Positions 50,449 to 61,384 of a stretch of DNA of 64,000 nucleotides are shown piece after piece. The notes beneath the pieces were generated by a model, which was given only the letters and a program-made list of their open reading frames with translations, had not been told where the DNA came from and did not search any database. The DNA is taken from assembly GCA_030039755.1 (NCBI GenBank), contig JASHUY010000017.1, positions 1 through 64,000 on the forward strand. Direction: 5' to 3'. The position numbers and the translations under genes are program-made. Each line of letters starts with the position of its first letter. Positions within the stretch are counted from its first letter, which is position 1. This stretch comes from Acidimicrobiales bacterium. Lineage in GTDB: Bacteria > Actinomycetota > Acidimicrobiia > Acidimicrobiales > RAAP-2.

Positions 50449-51032
50449 TTCTCGAGCTTCGCCAGCGCCTCGTTCAGCTGGAGGACCACGACGTAGCGGG
50501 ACCCGAGGAACCCGAGCTCGGCGCCTCGGGTCTCGTGCGAGATCAGCGCGCGCAGCCGCGCCGCGGAGACTCCCGTCGCCTTGGACACCATCGGGATCTG
50601 CACCAGTGCGTCCGCGGGCGAGATGTCCGGTGTGATGCCGCTCCCCGACGTGGTCACGAGGTCGGTCGTCGGGTCGACGCCCACCTTGTGCCAGGCGACG
50701 ACCAGCGCGTGCACGTCCTGTAAGAGCTCCTCGGAGCGCGGAGCGAGGTTCGCGCTCGCCGACTCGCCGGGCTTTCCTGTCGCGACCAGAGGATCGTCCG
50801 AGTCGGGGCGGCCGTGGAACCACTGCGGGTGGAGGATCCTCGTCGTGGAGTAGCCGTTCCAGTTCTGACCGATCAATGTCGAGCCTTCTGCGCTGACCGA
50901 GCCGTCGGCCTGGTGACGGAAGAAGAGCTGCGACACACCGGTCCCGGCGAACATGTAGACGAAGCCGAAGAAGACCGTGAACACGACCATCGCCACCAGG
51001 CTTCGCCGGATGTTCAAGAGCGCCGTTGCCAT
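50445..51032 (-). CDS. kdpC: Potassium-transporting ATPase subunit KdpC
   Basis: A 195-residue single-span subunit that helps KdpB bind ATP. One N-terminal membrane segment (SLVAMVVFTVFFGFVYM) is followed by an extracytoplasmic domain with STLIGQNW, QWFHGRPDSDD, TTSGSGITPDISPADALVQ and LISHETRG, all family hallmarks. It lies 16 bases after kdpB and its stop overlaps the OB-fold gene. Length is normal. Confidence 0.97.
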   Translation of the reverse strand: MATALLNIRRSLVAMVVFTVFFGFVYMFAGTGVSQLFFRHQADGSVSAEGSTLIGQNWNGYSTTRILHPQWFHGRPDSDDPLVATGKPGESASANLAPRSEELLQDVHALVVAWHKVGVDPTTDLVTTSGSGITPDISPADALVQIPMVSKATGVSAARLRALISHETRGAELGFLGSRYVVVLQLNEALAKLEK

Positions 51033-51048
51033 CTGGGAACGCCTCCTC

Positions 51049-53141
<2,093 letters not shown>

Positions 53142-53145
<4 letters not shown>

Positions 53146-54893
53146 CGGAGCACCGCCCACAGGTGGGAGAACGCCATGCCGGCGTGCGACAGAAGTGGCA
53201 TCACCGAATAGAACTTGTGGCTCAGCGCTGTGGCGATCGGACCGAGCGCGACGGCCGGGAAGAACGTGAGGCCTCCGACGATGATGATCACGCCGACCAC
53301 CAGTCCGACGAACATCGTGTTGTCGGTGCGGAACGTGCCGGCCGACGAAGACACGATGTTCTTCGCGGCGAGCGCGCCGGCCAAGGCGAGGCTCGGGACG
53401 ATGATCGCGAAGCGGCCCAGCAGCATGGCGATCGAGCCGACGACGTTGTAGAAGGCGTGGTTGCCTGTCAGGCCTGCGAAGGCGGAGCCGTTGTTGTTCG
53501 TCTGCGACGTGAACGCGTACAGGATCTCCGTGAACCCGTGGGGACCGCCGTTGAGCGGGCCGGCCCGCCCGGCATGGATGGACACGGCGATACCGGTCAG
53601 GACCAGCACGACGATGGGCATCACGAGGATCCCGAACCCTGCGAGCTTGACTTCGCGCGCCTGGATCTTCTTCCCGAGGTACTCCGGCGTGCGGCCGATC
53701 ATGAGGCCGCCGATGAACACCGCCACGATGGCGAAGAGCAGGATGGTGTAGAGCCCGCTCCCCACCCCCCCAGGCGTCACCTCACCCAGCATCATCCCGG
53801 ACAGCAGGCCGAAACCGCCGATCGCGTTGTAGGAGTCGTTCGCCCCGTCGACCGCACCGTCGGAGGTCTGCGTCATCGCGACGTCGAACAGGGCGCTGGT
53901 CGTGTCGCCGAAGCGGACCTCCTTGCCCTCCATGTTCCCCGTCGGCTGGGCCGTGACGCCGGCCGCCGCGACCGCGGGGTTCGGCTGGTGCTCGGAGTAG
54001 GACGTGAAGCCGACCCACACCCCGAAGATGATGACCATGGCCGCGAGGAGCGCCGCCCCGGCGCGGACGCTCTTCACCATCTTTCCGAAGGTGTAGGTGA
54101 GGGAGAACGGGATGGAGAGGGTGAGCACGATGTAGAGCAGGTTCGTGAGACCCGTCGGGTTCTCGAAGGGATGCGCCAGGTCGACGTCGAAGAAGCCGCC
54201 GCCGTTGGTTCCCAGCTGCATGATGGGTCCCATGAACCCCGCCGGTCCTCGTGGGATCGTCTGCGTCACGCCGTTCAACGAGTCGTGGACCGTGACCGTC
54301 CCGGCCAGCGTCATCACCGCGCCCTGGCTCACGACGATGATCCCGGCGACGAAGGCGATCGGCAGCAGGATGTAGAGCATGCAGCGGGTGATGTCCACCC
54401 AGAAGTTCCCGATCGTGTCGGAGCCCCTTCGGGAGAACCCGCGCACGAGGGCGATCGCGACCGCGATCCCGACCGCCGCGCTCACGAATTGCTGGACCGT
54501 CAGCACGCCGATCTGGGAGAAGTACGACATCGTCTCCTCGCCGCCGTAGTTCTGCCAGTTGGTGTTGGTCAGGAACGAGATGGCCGTGTTGAAGCTGAGC
54601 CCCGGCGGCACGGCTCCGAGGTGCTGGGGGTTCAGCGGCAGCGAGCCCTGGATGCGCAGGAGGAGGTACCCGAGCGCGGCGAACAGCGCCGAGAAGACGA
54701 TGAGCGAGGTCGCGTACCGCTTCCAGGTCTGCTCCTGGTCGGGACCGGTCCGGAGCAGCCGGTAGAACGGTCGCTCCGCCCAGGCCAGGAACTGGACGCG
54801 CCCGTCGAAGACCGCGGCCATGTAAGAGCCCAGGTACCGCCAGCTGATGGCGAGGACGACGACGAGGACGACGATGGTCCAGAGGAAGTCCAC
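53142..54893 (-). CDS. kdpA: Potassium-transporting ATPase subunit KdpA
   Basis: A 583-residue channel-like subunit with about ten membrane helices. Selectivity-filter segments are recognisable in [39 protein letters not shown] and [14 protein letters not shown]. It binds and conducts K+ with very high affinity. The start is GTG 54893 ([13 protein letters not shown]), 14 bases after kdpF. Length fits the family. kdpB follows by ATGA overlap. Confidence 0.97.
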
Positions 54894-54907
54894 GGGCTAG
54901 CGCCGCC

Positions 54908-54997
54908 TCAGAACCACTCGGGCTTGAAGAGCGCGACGCCGATGTAGACGAACACGGCGATCGACAACGCGAGCAGGATGCCCTGGACGACGGTCAT
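54908..54997 (-). CDS. kdpF: Potassium-transporting ATPase subunit KdpF
   Basis: A 29-residue single-helix peptide, VVQGILLALSIAVFVYIG then VALFKPEWF; the ending L-x-K/R-P-E-x-F is the signature of KdpF. It stabilises the KdpABC complex in the membrane. Its ATG overlaps the stop of another short membrane peptide (ATGA at 54994-54997). kdpA starts 14 bases downstream. Confidence 0.92.
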   Translation of the reverse strand: MTVVQGILLALSIAVFVYIGVALFKPEWF

Positions 54998-55077
54998 ACC
55001 CGCTCCAACGCCCAGATCAGACCGAGCATGGCGACGACGAACGCCACGATGCCCACAACCGCGAGGAAGTCACCCAT
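54994..55077 (-). CDS. 27-residue membrane peptide preceding kdpF
   Basis: An open frame of 27 residues, MGDFLAVVGIVAFVV then AMLGLIWALERV: a single hydrophobic helix with a short acidic start and Glu-Arg end. GGGGA three to four bases before the ATG supports translation, and the stop overlaps the kdpF start. Short membrane peptides upstream of kdpF occur in other actinobacteria in my recollection, but no function is known. It could be an extra Kdp subunit or a leader for coupling. Confidence 0.7.
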   Translation of the reverse strand: MGDFLAVVGIVAFVVAMLGLIWALERV

Positions 55078-55205
55078 GTCCCCAGTGAAGTAAGGAGGAC
55101 GTAAACGCGGCGTCAACGTCGACTTCCCGGGCGTCAAGAAAACGTGAACACGCACTGGATCGACCATGCGGCCGGCACGGGCATCGGTTTCGTAGGCTCT
55201 CGTCC

Positions 55206-55811
55206 ATGCGCGGACCGGGGCGCCAGCCGTTGGACCGGCGGGTGTGGCCGCTCCCCCGTCTCGCCGCCCGTCCCGTCCCGCGTCTCGTGGCCGCGCTCGT
55301 CGCGGTACTCGCGGCCGCTGCGTTCGTCGCCTGGGAGGCGGTCCAGGCGCGGCTCTCGACGTCGTCGCACGCGGGCATCCTCTCCGCCATCGGGGTGCTG
55401 CTCGTCCTCGCGCTGGCCTGCGGTCACGGCCGGCAGCGCGAGCGCAGCCGCACCTGGTCGCTCGGCGTGGCCCGTGCGCTCAGGTCGGTCTTCGCAGCGG
55501 GGCGTGTCCGAACCGCCGCGGTGGGGGGGGCGCTCGTGTGGGTGCTGCTGATCGCGGCGACCGCCGGGTGGGACGCGACCAGCTTCTCGGAGCAGAGGCA
55601 CGACCTTCCGACCCTCAGCCGTCTCTTCGGCGACGTCACCGATCACGACTGGGGCCGGGCCCTCCTGTTCGCCGCGTGGCTGGCCCTCGGGGCCTATCTC
55701 GCGACCGGGTGGCGGCGTCGGTCACGGGACCCCGCCGCGGACGTGGACCACGCGAACGGACGTACAGGACCGCGGCCCGGTGGCTCGCCCGGCGAGGACG
55801 GCCGCAGGTGA
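55206..55811 (+). CDS. Hypothetical membrane protein
   Basis: A 201-residue protein with about four hydrophobic segments (LVAALVAVLAAAAFVAW, GILSAIGVLLVLALACG, AAVGGALVWVLLIAATAGW, ALLFAAWLALGAYLATGW) and a polar, Gly/Asp-rich tail. The topology suggests cytoplasmic ends. No family is recognised. It is divergent from the kdp operon (128-base gap) and overlaps the next small membrane gene by four bases, so the pair is coupled. Confidence 0.7.
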   Translation: MRGPGRQPLDRRVWPLPRLAARPVPRLVAALVAVLAAAAFVAWEAVQARLSTSSHAGILSAIGVLLVLALACGHGRQRERSRTWSLGVARALRSVFAAGRVRTAAVGGALVWVLLIAATAGWDATSFSEQRHDLPTLSRLFGDVTDHDWGRALLFAAWLALGAYLATGWRRRSRDPAADVDHANGRTGPRPGGSPGEDGRR

Positions 55812-56002
55812 CGGTCGGGGCGACCGTGTGGGCGGTCATCGGAACGGGGTGGGTCGTGTGGCTCGTCCTGACCGGGCTCGTTCGGAGGCTTCCGGGGATC
55901 GACTCGGTGGTGCACGCCTTCCTCGGCTCGTGGCTCGGGAGGCTGCTCGCGCTGGCTGCGTGGGCGGAGGCGGGCTGGCACCTCTTCGGGCAGCGGCCCT
56001 GA
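55808..56002 (+). CDS. Small membrane protein (DUF6186-like)
   Basis: A 64-residue protein with two hydrophobic segments (TVWAVIGTGWVVWLVL and LGRLLALAAWAEAGWHLF) joined by a loop with RRLPGIDSVVHAF. The ending W-x2-AGWHLF recalls small actinobacterial proteins of the DUF6186 type, which I recall only roughly. GTG 55808 overlaps the upstream stop (GTGA). It is likely made with the upstream membrane protein. Confidence 0.7.
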   Translation: MTVGATVWAVIGTGWVVWLVLTGLVRRLPGIDSVVHAFLGSWLGRLLALAAWAEAGWHLFGQRP

Positions 56003-56086
56003 CGCCGGAGCCGCCCGAGCCCCGGAGCCCGCCCGCCGTCCGGGAGCCGCCCGATCCCCGGGGCCGCCCGGAGCCCCGGGGCGGCC

Positions 56087-57490
56087 TCAGTGACGATGGA
56101 GCTCGTCGAGCGCGGCGAGCACGGCGCGGTGGAACGTGGGGTACGCGTAGATCATCCGCGAGAGCTCCTCGGTCCGGACCCGCGCGTGCACGGCGAGCGC
56201 GACGAGGCCGAGCATCTCGCCGCCCATCGGACCTGCGGTCGTCGCGCCGACGAGGACCCGGCGCGCCCGGTCCGAGACCAGCTTCACGAAGCCCGCATTG
56301 CCCGGTCCGTGGATCCAGCCGCGTGCCGAGCTCGGGAGCTCCGTGCACGCCACCGCGACGTCAATGCCGTCTGCGCGCGCCTGCGCCTCGGTCATCCCAA
56401 CCGCGCCGACCTCGGGATCGGTGAAGGTCACCCGAGGCAGCGCGTGGTACGAGGCCTCGGCGGGGGCGCGGCCCAGGATGTCGTCAGCCGCGATCCTCGC
56501 GTGGTACATGGAGAGATGCGTGAACGCGCCGATGCCGGTCACGTCCCCGATCGCCCAGACCCCCGGCCGCACGCGGCAGCGCCCGTCGATGGGGATCCCC
56601 CGGGCCTGCACGTCCACCCCCAGCGAGCCCGCGCCGATCGCGGCGAGGTCCGGCCGGCGGCCGGCCGCGACGAGGAGGCGTTCCCCCGAGACCGCACCAA
56701 CCGGCCCAGCCGAGAGCCGCAGGGTGAAGCCGCCCGTACCGGCCCGGACGGCGGCGACCTTGGCGCCGGTGTGCACCCGGACGCCGTCGGCGACGAGTGC
56801 GGCGTGGACGACCTGCGACGACTCCGGTTCCTCCATGGAGAGAAGCCGCGCTCCGCTCTCCACGATCTGGACCTCCACGCCGAAGCGTGCGAACACCTGG
56901 CCCAGCTCGACGCCGATCGCGCCGCCTCCGAGCACCACCAGCGACGCGGGGAGCTCCTCGCACTCGATCGCCTCACGGTTCGTCCAGTACGGGGTCTCGG
57001 CGAGCCCGGGCACCGGGGGTGCCGAGGGCAAGGATCCGGTCGCCACGACCAGCGCCGAACCTGCTTCGATCAGTTCGTCGCCCACCCGGACACGGCCGGG
57101 CCCCTCGATCACGCCCCAGCCGCGGACGAGGTGGCCGCCTCTCGAGCGGAACCGCTCCACCGCCACCGCGTCTCCCCAGTGGTCCGTCGCCGTCGCGACG
57201 CGGCTCGCGACCGGTCCCCAGTCGGGGACGGTCGTCGCCGACCCGGCCATCCCCGGAATACGCGCCGCCTCCGCGAGGAGCCCCGCGGCGCGGACCATCA
57301 TCTTGGAGGGGATGCATCCCCAGTAGGGACACTCGCCACCGACGAGATTCGCGTCGATGCCGACGACGGACATCCCGGCGTCGGCGAGACGCCCCGCGAC
57401 TTCTTCGCCGCCGGGCCCCATGCCGAGGACGATCGCGTCCACCTTGCCCGGGACCGCGAGCCCGTCGTCCGTCTGCGGCCGGAGGCTCAC
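56087..57490 (-). CDS. FAD-dependent pyridine nucleotide-disulfide oxidoreductase
   Basis: A 467-residue class I flavin reductase of the mercuric-reductase/lipoamide-dehydrogenase family. GMGPGGEEVAGRL binds FAD, the redox pair Cys54/Cys59 is in GGECPYWGCIPSK, VVLGGGAIGVELGQVFARFG binds NAD(P)H and WAIGDVTGIG is the second FAD site. The C-terminal segment reads IYAYPTFHRA, with Tyr where lipoamide dehydrogenase has the catalytic His (HAHPT), so lipoamide is unlikely to be the substrate; a quinone or metal reductase like mycobacterial LpdA is possible. GTG 57490 is favoured over TTG 57508. Confidence 0.9.
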   Translation of the reverse strand: MSLRPQTDDGLAVPGKVDAIVLGMGPGGEEVAGRLADAGMSVVGIDANLVGGECPYWGCIPSKMMVRAAGLLAEAARIPGMAGSATTVPDWGPVASRVATATDHWGDAVAVERFRSRGGHLVRGWGVIEGPGRVRVGDELIEAGSALVVATGSLPSAPPVPGLAETPYWTNREAIECEELPASLVVLGGGAIGVELGQVFARFGVEVQIVESGARLLSMEEPESSQVVHAALVADGVRVHTGAKVAAVRAGTGGFTLRLSAGPVGAVSGERLLVAAGRRPDLAAIGAGSLGVDVQARGIPIDGRCRVRPGVWAIGDVTGIGAFTHLSMYHARIAADDILGRAPAEASYHALPRVTFTDPEVGAVGMTEAQARADGIDVAVACTELPSSARGWIHGPGNAGFVKLVSDRARRVLVGATTAGPMGGEMLGLVALAVHARVRTEELSRMIYAYPTFHRAVLAALDELHRH

Positions 57491-57526
57491 GCTCCGACGT
57501 CCGTGCAACGGCTCAACTGGACGTGG

Positions 57527-58096
57527 TCACTCGCGGGTCAGCGCCGCACGGGACTTCTCGACACCGGCTGCGACGCTCTCGACCTCCCGTACCGCGTCCG
57601 ATGCCAGCTCTCCGGCCCTCGCACCGGTGGTCGTGCTCGCGGAGGCCAGCGCGGCCCGCCGGATGGCCGACGACGCGGCGAGCGCGTCGGCGACCTGGCG
57701 GCGCAGCTCCGCGACCTCCGGCGTCGCGGACGGCATCCCCGATGCCATGCCGAGCAGCCGGTCCAACTCGTCGGCCGTGCCCCGCAATCGGCGATTCAGG
57801 CTGCGCAGCTCGCCGAGCGGGCTGCCGGACGCCACTTCGGCTTCCCGGAGCGCGCGTGTCGCGTCCGCGACGCCCTGCCACAGCTCGTAGCGCCACCGTG
57901 CCGCGCCGCTGCCGCCCGCCTTCCGCCATGAGCCGATCCAAGAGAGGCCGACCCGGATGTCGGCACGGGCGCGGAACGCACGCCAACGCGCTCGGATCCG
58001 GTGCACGACGACGATCGCTCCGCCCACGACCAGGACACCCAATACCGCGACCACGATCCCGGCCTCGGAGCCGCTCTGCGCCACGACCGCGCCCAC
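57527..58096 (-). CDS. Hypothetical protein with N-terminal membrane anchor and helical domain
   Basis: About 189 residues. One hydrophobic segment (AGIVVAVLGVLVVGGAIVVV) near the N-terminus is followed by a basic stretch and a long helical, Ala/Arg/Glu-rich region that may form a coiled coil (LGELRSLNRRLRGTADELDRLL). Function unknown. The GTG at 58096 is six bases after a TATACT box, indicating a leaderless transcript; GTG 58084 in frame is an alternative. It lies 36 bases upstream of the disulfide oxidoreductase on the same strand. Confidence 0.65.
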   Translation of the reverse strand: MGAVVAQSGSEAGIVVAVLGVLVVGGAIVVVHRIRARWRAFRARADIRVGLSWIGSWRKAGGSGAARWRYELWQGVADATRALREAEVASGSPLGELRSLNRRLRGTADELDRLLGMASGMPSATPEVAELRRQVADALAASSAIRRAALASASTTTGARAGELASDAVREVESVAAGVEKSRAALTRE

Positions 58097-58102
58097 CGGC
58101 GG

Positions 58103-58108
58103 AGTATA
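58103..58108 (-). promoter_or_regulatory. -10 box TATACT for a leaderless transcript
   Basis: TATACT on the minus strand matches five of six consensus bases and lies six bases before the GTG at 58096. No clear -35 is seen. Confidence 0.5.
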
Positions 58109-58177
58109 CGGCCGTGCTCCGTCCCGGAAGCCGGCGCATCCACCCCGTCGAACGCCAGCGGGGGAAGACTCGGAGGC

Positions 58178-58375
58178 ATGCTCGGCGAGCAACGTCCGGC
58201 AGCTGCCCCCGGCGGCGCACCCGAGCCGTCCGGCGCCACCGGCGAGGCGCGCGCCGGCGGCCGGTCACGCCATGGGACGTTTGCGTGGTGCCCGATGTGC
58301 GACGGGCGCCTCGAGCCAGAGCACGCCCACTTCCGCTGCGTCGACTGCGGGTGGCGCGACAGCTGCTGCGACTGA
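58178..58375 (+). CDS. Small zinc-ribbon protein
   Basis: A 65-residue protein. The first half is Pro/Ala/Gly-rich; the second has two CxxC pairs, WCPMCDGRL and FRCVDCGWRDSCC, spaced like a rubredoxin-type zinc ribbon, with two further cysteines at the very end. The ATG at 58178 follows GGAGG by one base, with GGGGAAG 10-15 bases upstream as a better site. It may bind zinc; function unknown. Confidence 0.6.
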   Translation: MLGEQRPAAAPGGAPEPSGATGEARAGGRSRHGTFAWCPMCDGRLEPEHAHFRCVDCGWRDSCCD

Positions 58376-58421
58376 TCCGGCTCTCCGCTCCCGTGGGCCC
58401 CGGCGGGCACGTGGGCGCCCG

Positions 58422-58943
58422 CTACAGGTGCGGCAGTGGCTCGGTATGGGCGGGGGGCGAACCGTGCTCCCCGGGAGCGTGCAGCCCGAGCCGCTCCTGG
58501 CGCTCGAGACGCGCGCGGCGGGCGGGCACGACGATCGACTCGTTGCGGACGTGGACGAACCACGCCGTCATGGCGAGGACGCCTTGGACGCCCATGCCCG
58601 CGAATCCGAGGAAGATGAGGAGGCCCAGCGTGAGGTAGGCGTTGTTGTCGCCCACGGAGCGCTTGCCGAGCACCCAGGTGACGAGCGCCATGATGAAGAA
58701 CTCGAGCCCCCACCACGAGCTCGCGGCGACCACCGCGGTGCGCGCGGTGCGGCGCGCACCACCGGACAACGAACGCAGGGGCCCGGGGATCACGGCGCCG
58801 CCGACCGCGAGAAAGACCAGCAGGATGCCCGCGGCCACCACCCCCGGCCACCAGGTGTCGGTGTACACGGCGAGCGTCGCAAAGCACATCGCACAGGCGA
58901 AAACCAGGGTCAACCCGATCAGCGTCAGGTAAAGCGTCCGCAC
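58422..58943 (-). CDS. Four-helix membrane protein
   Basis: A 173-residue protein with four hydrophobic segments (LTLIGLTLVFACAMCFATLAV, VVAAGILLVFLAVGGAVI, WWGLEFFIMALVTWVLG, YLTLGLLIFLGFAGMGVQGVL) and a cytoplasmic C-terminal tail ending in a Pro/His-rich stretch. GTG 58943 is preferred because GAGGTGA lies seven to eight bases upstream; GTG 58967 is an alternative. Function unknown. A possible 35-residue frame ends just before it. Confidence 0.75.
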   Translation of the reverse strand: MRTLYLTLIGLTLVFACAMCFATLAVYTDTWWPGVVAAGILLVFLAVGGAVIPGPLRSLSGGARRTARTAVVAASSWWGLEFFIMALVTWVLGKRSVGDNNAYLTLGLLIFLGFAGMGVQGVLAMTAWFVHVRNESIVVPARRARLERQERLGLHAPGEHGSPPAHTEPLPHL

Positions 58944-58950
58944 CGCGTGC

Positions 58951-59058
58951 TCACCTCGCTTCCTCACCGGCGTCGGCGCGCCGGGGCTTCACGCACTCTT
59001 CCCGCCACAGCTTGCCCCACTCGCCGCCGTCGGGCACATCCTCGTGGCGGTGGCGCAA
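58951..59058 (-). CDS. Possible small protein (28-35 aa)
   Basis: A short frame whose C-terminal part, PDGGEWGKLWREECVKPRR, looks protein-like (two Trp, one Cys, balanced charges). It could start at TTG 59058 (35 residues) or GTG 59037 (28 residues; GAGGAT just upstream). Its stop lies eight bases before the GTG of the four-helix membrane protein, so it could be translated with it. No family recognised. Confidence 0.35.
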   Translation of the reverse strand: MRHRHEDVPDGGEWGKLWREECVKPRRADAGEEAR

Positions 59059-59135
59059 CGGCCCAGGACGGCGACGTGCAGGGGGAGACCCTCGACGGCG
59101 GGGCGGACCGTGTCGACGCGGACGTGGTGCGCGGA

Positions 59136-59804
59136 TCAACCCGTCACGAGCGCAACGGCGAACCCGTCGTACCCCTTCGAGCCCACGGTCTGGAGCGCCG
59201 TCGCGAGGAGGCGCGGCTCAGCGCCCATGATCTCCAGCGCGCTGCGGGTCCCCGCGACCATGGGGTCGTCCGACCCGGCTTCGAGGATCTCGCCGCCGCG
59301 CACCACGTTGTCGACCACGATCAGCGCTCCAGGTCTCGCGAGCCGGAGCGCCCAGCGGATGTATTCGGGGTACGCCGGCTTGTCCGCGTCGACGAACACG
59401 AAGTCGAAAGGACCGCGGTTCTCCTCTTCGATCGCGACGAGCGACTCGAGCGCCCGACCGAGCCGCAGTTCGACGACGCGGTCCACCCCGGCGCGCTCGA
59501 AGTTGCGCCGCGCGACCTCCGCGTGGTGCGGGTCGAGCTCGAGGGTGACGAGCGTGCCCCCCTCGGGGAGGGCCCGCGCCATCCAGATGGTGCTGTACCC
59601 CGCGAGGGTCCCGATCTCGAGCACCCGGTGGGCGCCGAGCGAGCGCACGAGAACCTGGAGGAGCATGCCTTGCAGCGGGGACACGTTGATCGGCGGCAGG
59701 CCGGCGGCGTCCCCCGCGCGGAGCGTCTCGGCGAAGACGGGGTCGTCCGGGAGAAGCGTGTCGGTGAAGAATCGGTCGACGTCTGTCCAGATGGTGTCGT
59801 TCAC
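59136..59804 (-). CDS. O-methyltransferase (caffeoyl-CoA OMT type)
   Basis: A 222-residue class I SAM methyltransferase of the metal-dependent catechol/caffeoyl-CoA group. SAM motif I is VLEIGTLAGYST, LELDPHHAEVARRN follows, and the metal-binding FVDADKPAYPEY and VVDNVVRGGEI are present. It methylates hydroxyls, often catechols; the substrate is unknown. The GTG start at 59804 is 49 bases after the MFS stop on the same strand, so it may be cotranscribed with the transporter. Confidence 0.92.
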   Translation of the reverse strand: MNDTIWTDVDRFFTDTLLPDDPVFAETLRAGDAAGLPPINVSPLQGMLLQVLVRSLGAHRVLEIGTLAGYSTIWMARALPEGGTLVTLELDPHHAEVARRNFERAGVDRVVELRLGRALESLVAIEEENRGPFDFVFVDADKPAYPEYIRWALRLARPGALIVVDNVVRGGEILEAGSDDPMVAGTRSALEIMGAEPRLLATALQTVGSKGYDGFAVALVTG

Positions 59805-59853
59805 GAGACCCCTTCGTAGCCGATCCGCACCGCGCGCCGCAGCCCCTCGGGTG

Positions 59854-61215
59854 TCAGCTCGCCGCGTCCGCCGGGGTGACCCGCACGAGCGCCCGCACCC
59901 GCCCCGGCACGCGACGCCACAAGAGCGCGACCAGGACGACCATCAGGCCGCAGCAGATGGCGCCCGAATCGAACGGCACCCAGGGGGCGACGCCGAAGAG
60001 CGCACCCGCGGCCAAGGCCGCGAGCGCCGTGGTCCCTGTCTGGCTCGCGGCGAAGAGCCCTTGTGCGTGGCCTTGGCGCTCGGCCGCCGTGCCTTCCCCG
60101 AGCAGCGACTGGGTCGCGGGCAGCGCGAGCGCGAAGCCGGCCGACTCCCAGATGCCCAGCACCATGAGGGCGATGACCCCGGGGACGAACGGGTAGGCCG
60201 CGCAGAAGCAGGCCATCCAGCAGAGTGAGGCCACACCCAGCCATCGCCGGTCGAAGTGGTCCGCCAGCCAGCCCGCAGGCCGCGACAGCAGCACGAACGG
60301 CAGCGCGAAGAGCGTCCAGCTCACGCCCACCTCCCAGGTGGCGGCGCCGTGGCGCGTCATGAGCAGCGTCCAGCAGGTCTCGTAGACGCCGGCGGTGACG
60401 CCGAGGGCCGCCGAGGCGAGGAACGCGCCCCACACCGCGCGCTCCGCAGCGCTCCGCGGGAACGCCGTCCCTCCCACCCACCGGTCGCCCGGGGGGACCG
60501 GCGGGTCCGCAGCTCGTGCCGGCGCGCCGCCTCCCCCCGTGCTCGGCGCCTCGACCCCGAGCATCCGGGCGTTCGGGATCGAGCCGCCCTGCCTGATCCC
60601 GTCCAATGTCCTCGCGGCGCGGCTCGCGGCGAGGACCGGCCCGATCGCGACCACCGAGGCGACGCCGGCTGCGACGAAGAGCCAGTGCATGGCGCCGACA
60701 CCCGCGAGGCTCCCGATCACGGGCCCGACCGCCAGACCACCGAGCTTGGCGCCGTAGATGAGCCCGGTCGCGCGGCCGCGGTAGGCGATCGGGACCGCGT
60801 GCGACAGCATCGCAAGAGCCGCGACCATCGACGCCCCGGCGCCGGCGCCTTGGAGGGCCCGGAAGACGATGTCCAACGCCGCAGGGCCGGGCACGAGGAA
60901 GAGCAGGCTGCCCCCCGTGTAGAGAAGGAGGCCGCCCACGAGCACCGGCAGCCGCCCGAGGCTGTCGGAGAGCCGTCCGGACCCGTACTGGAAGACGAAG
61001 GCCGTGACGAAGTACGAGGCCATGACGGCGCCGACGATCGTGTCCGAGCCGCCGTGCACCTTCACGTAAAGAGGGAGGAGCGGGAGGATGGCGCCGGCTC
61101 CGACCCATTGCAGCACCACCGCCACCGAGAGCGACCGGACGAGGCCCGCGACGCTCGGGGAGTAGGACCCCGGGCCGCCGAACGCGCCGGAGCGGAGCTG
61201 GTGGGACGCGTCCAT
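59854..61215 (-). CDS. MFS transporter (DHA1-like)
   Basis: A 453-residue transporter with about 12 membrane segments. Motif A is GSGRLSDSLGRLPVL after helix 2, FRALQGAGAGASMVAALAM lies in helix 4, and a polar loop of about 70 residues (RQGGSIPNARML, PVPPGDRWVGG) joins the halves. It likely exports small organic molecules. ATG 61215 has GGTGG close upstream. Three short GC tandem repeats lie just upstream between it and the M48 gene. Confidence 0.9.
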   Translation of the reverse strand: MDASHQLRSGAFGGPGSYSPSVAGLVRSLSVAVVLQWVGAGAILPLLPLYVKVHGGSDTIVGAVMASYFVTAFVFQYGSGRLSDSLGRLPVLVGGLLLYTGGSLLFLVPGPAALDIVFRALQGAGAGASMVAALAMLSHAVPIAYRGRATGLIYGAKLGGLAVGPVIGSLAGVGAMHWLFVAAGVASVVAIGPVLAASRAARTLDGIRQGGSIPNARMLGVEAPSTGGGGAPARAADPPVPPGDRWVGGTAFPRSAAERAVWGAFLASAALGVTAGVYETCWTLLMTRHGAATWEVGVSWTLFALPFVLLSRPAGWLADHFDRRWLGVASLCWMACFCAAYPFVPGVIALMVLGIWESAGFALALPATQSLLGEGTAAERQGHAQGLFAASQTGTTALAALAAGALFGVAPWVPFDSGAICCGLMVVLVALLWRRVPGRVRALVRVTPADAAS

Positions 61216-61250
61216 CCACCCATCATGCCTGCCGGCAGTCACGCCTCCGA

Positions 61251-61286
61251 CGCCCCGACCGCGCCCCGACCGCGCCCCGACCGCGC
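61251..61286. repeat. 11-base tandem repeat (about 3 copies)
   Basis: CGCGCCCCGAC occurs at 61260-61270 and 61271-61281, with partial copies on each side. It lies between the divergent MFS and M48 genes. No function is evident. Confidence 0.65.
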
Positions 61287-61384
61287 TCAGGTCCTTCGAG
61301 GAGGGGCGCGGTACGCTCGAACGCGCCGTCCATGGCAGCCCGACGACATTCGCACCAGGACGACGTTCGCACCAGGGAGGGGCG

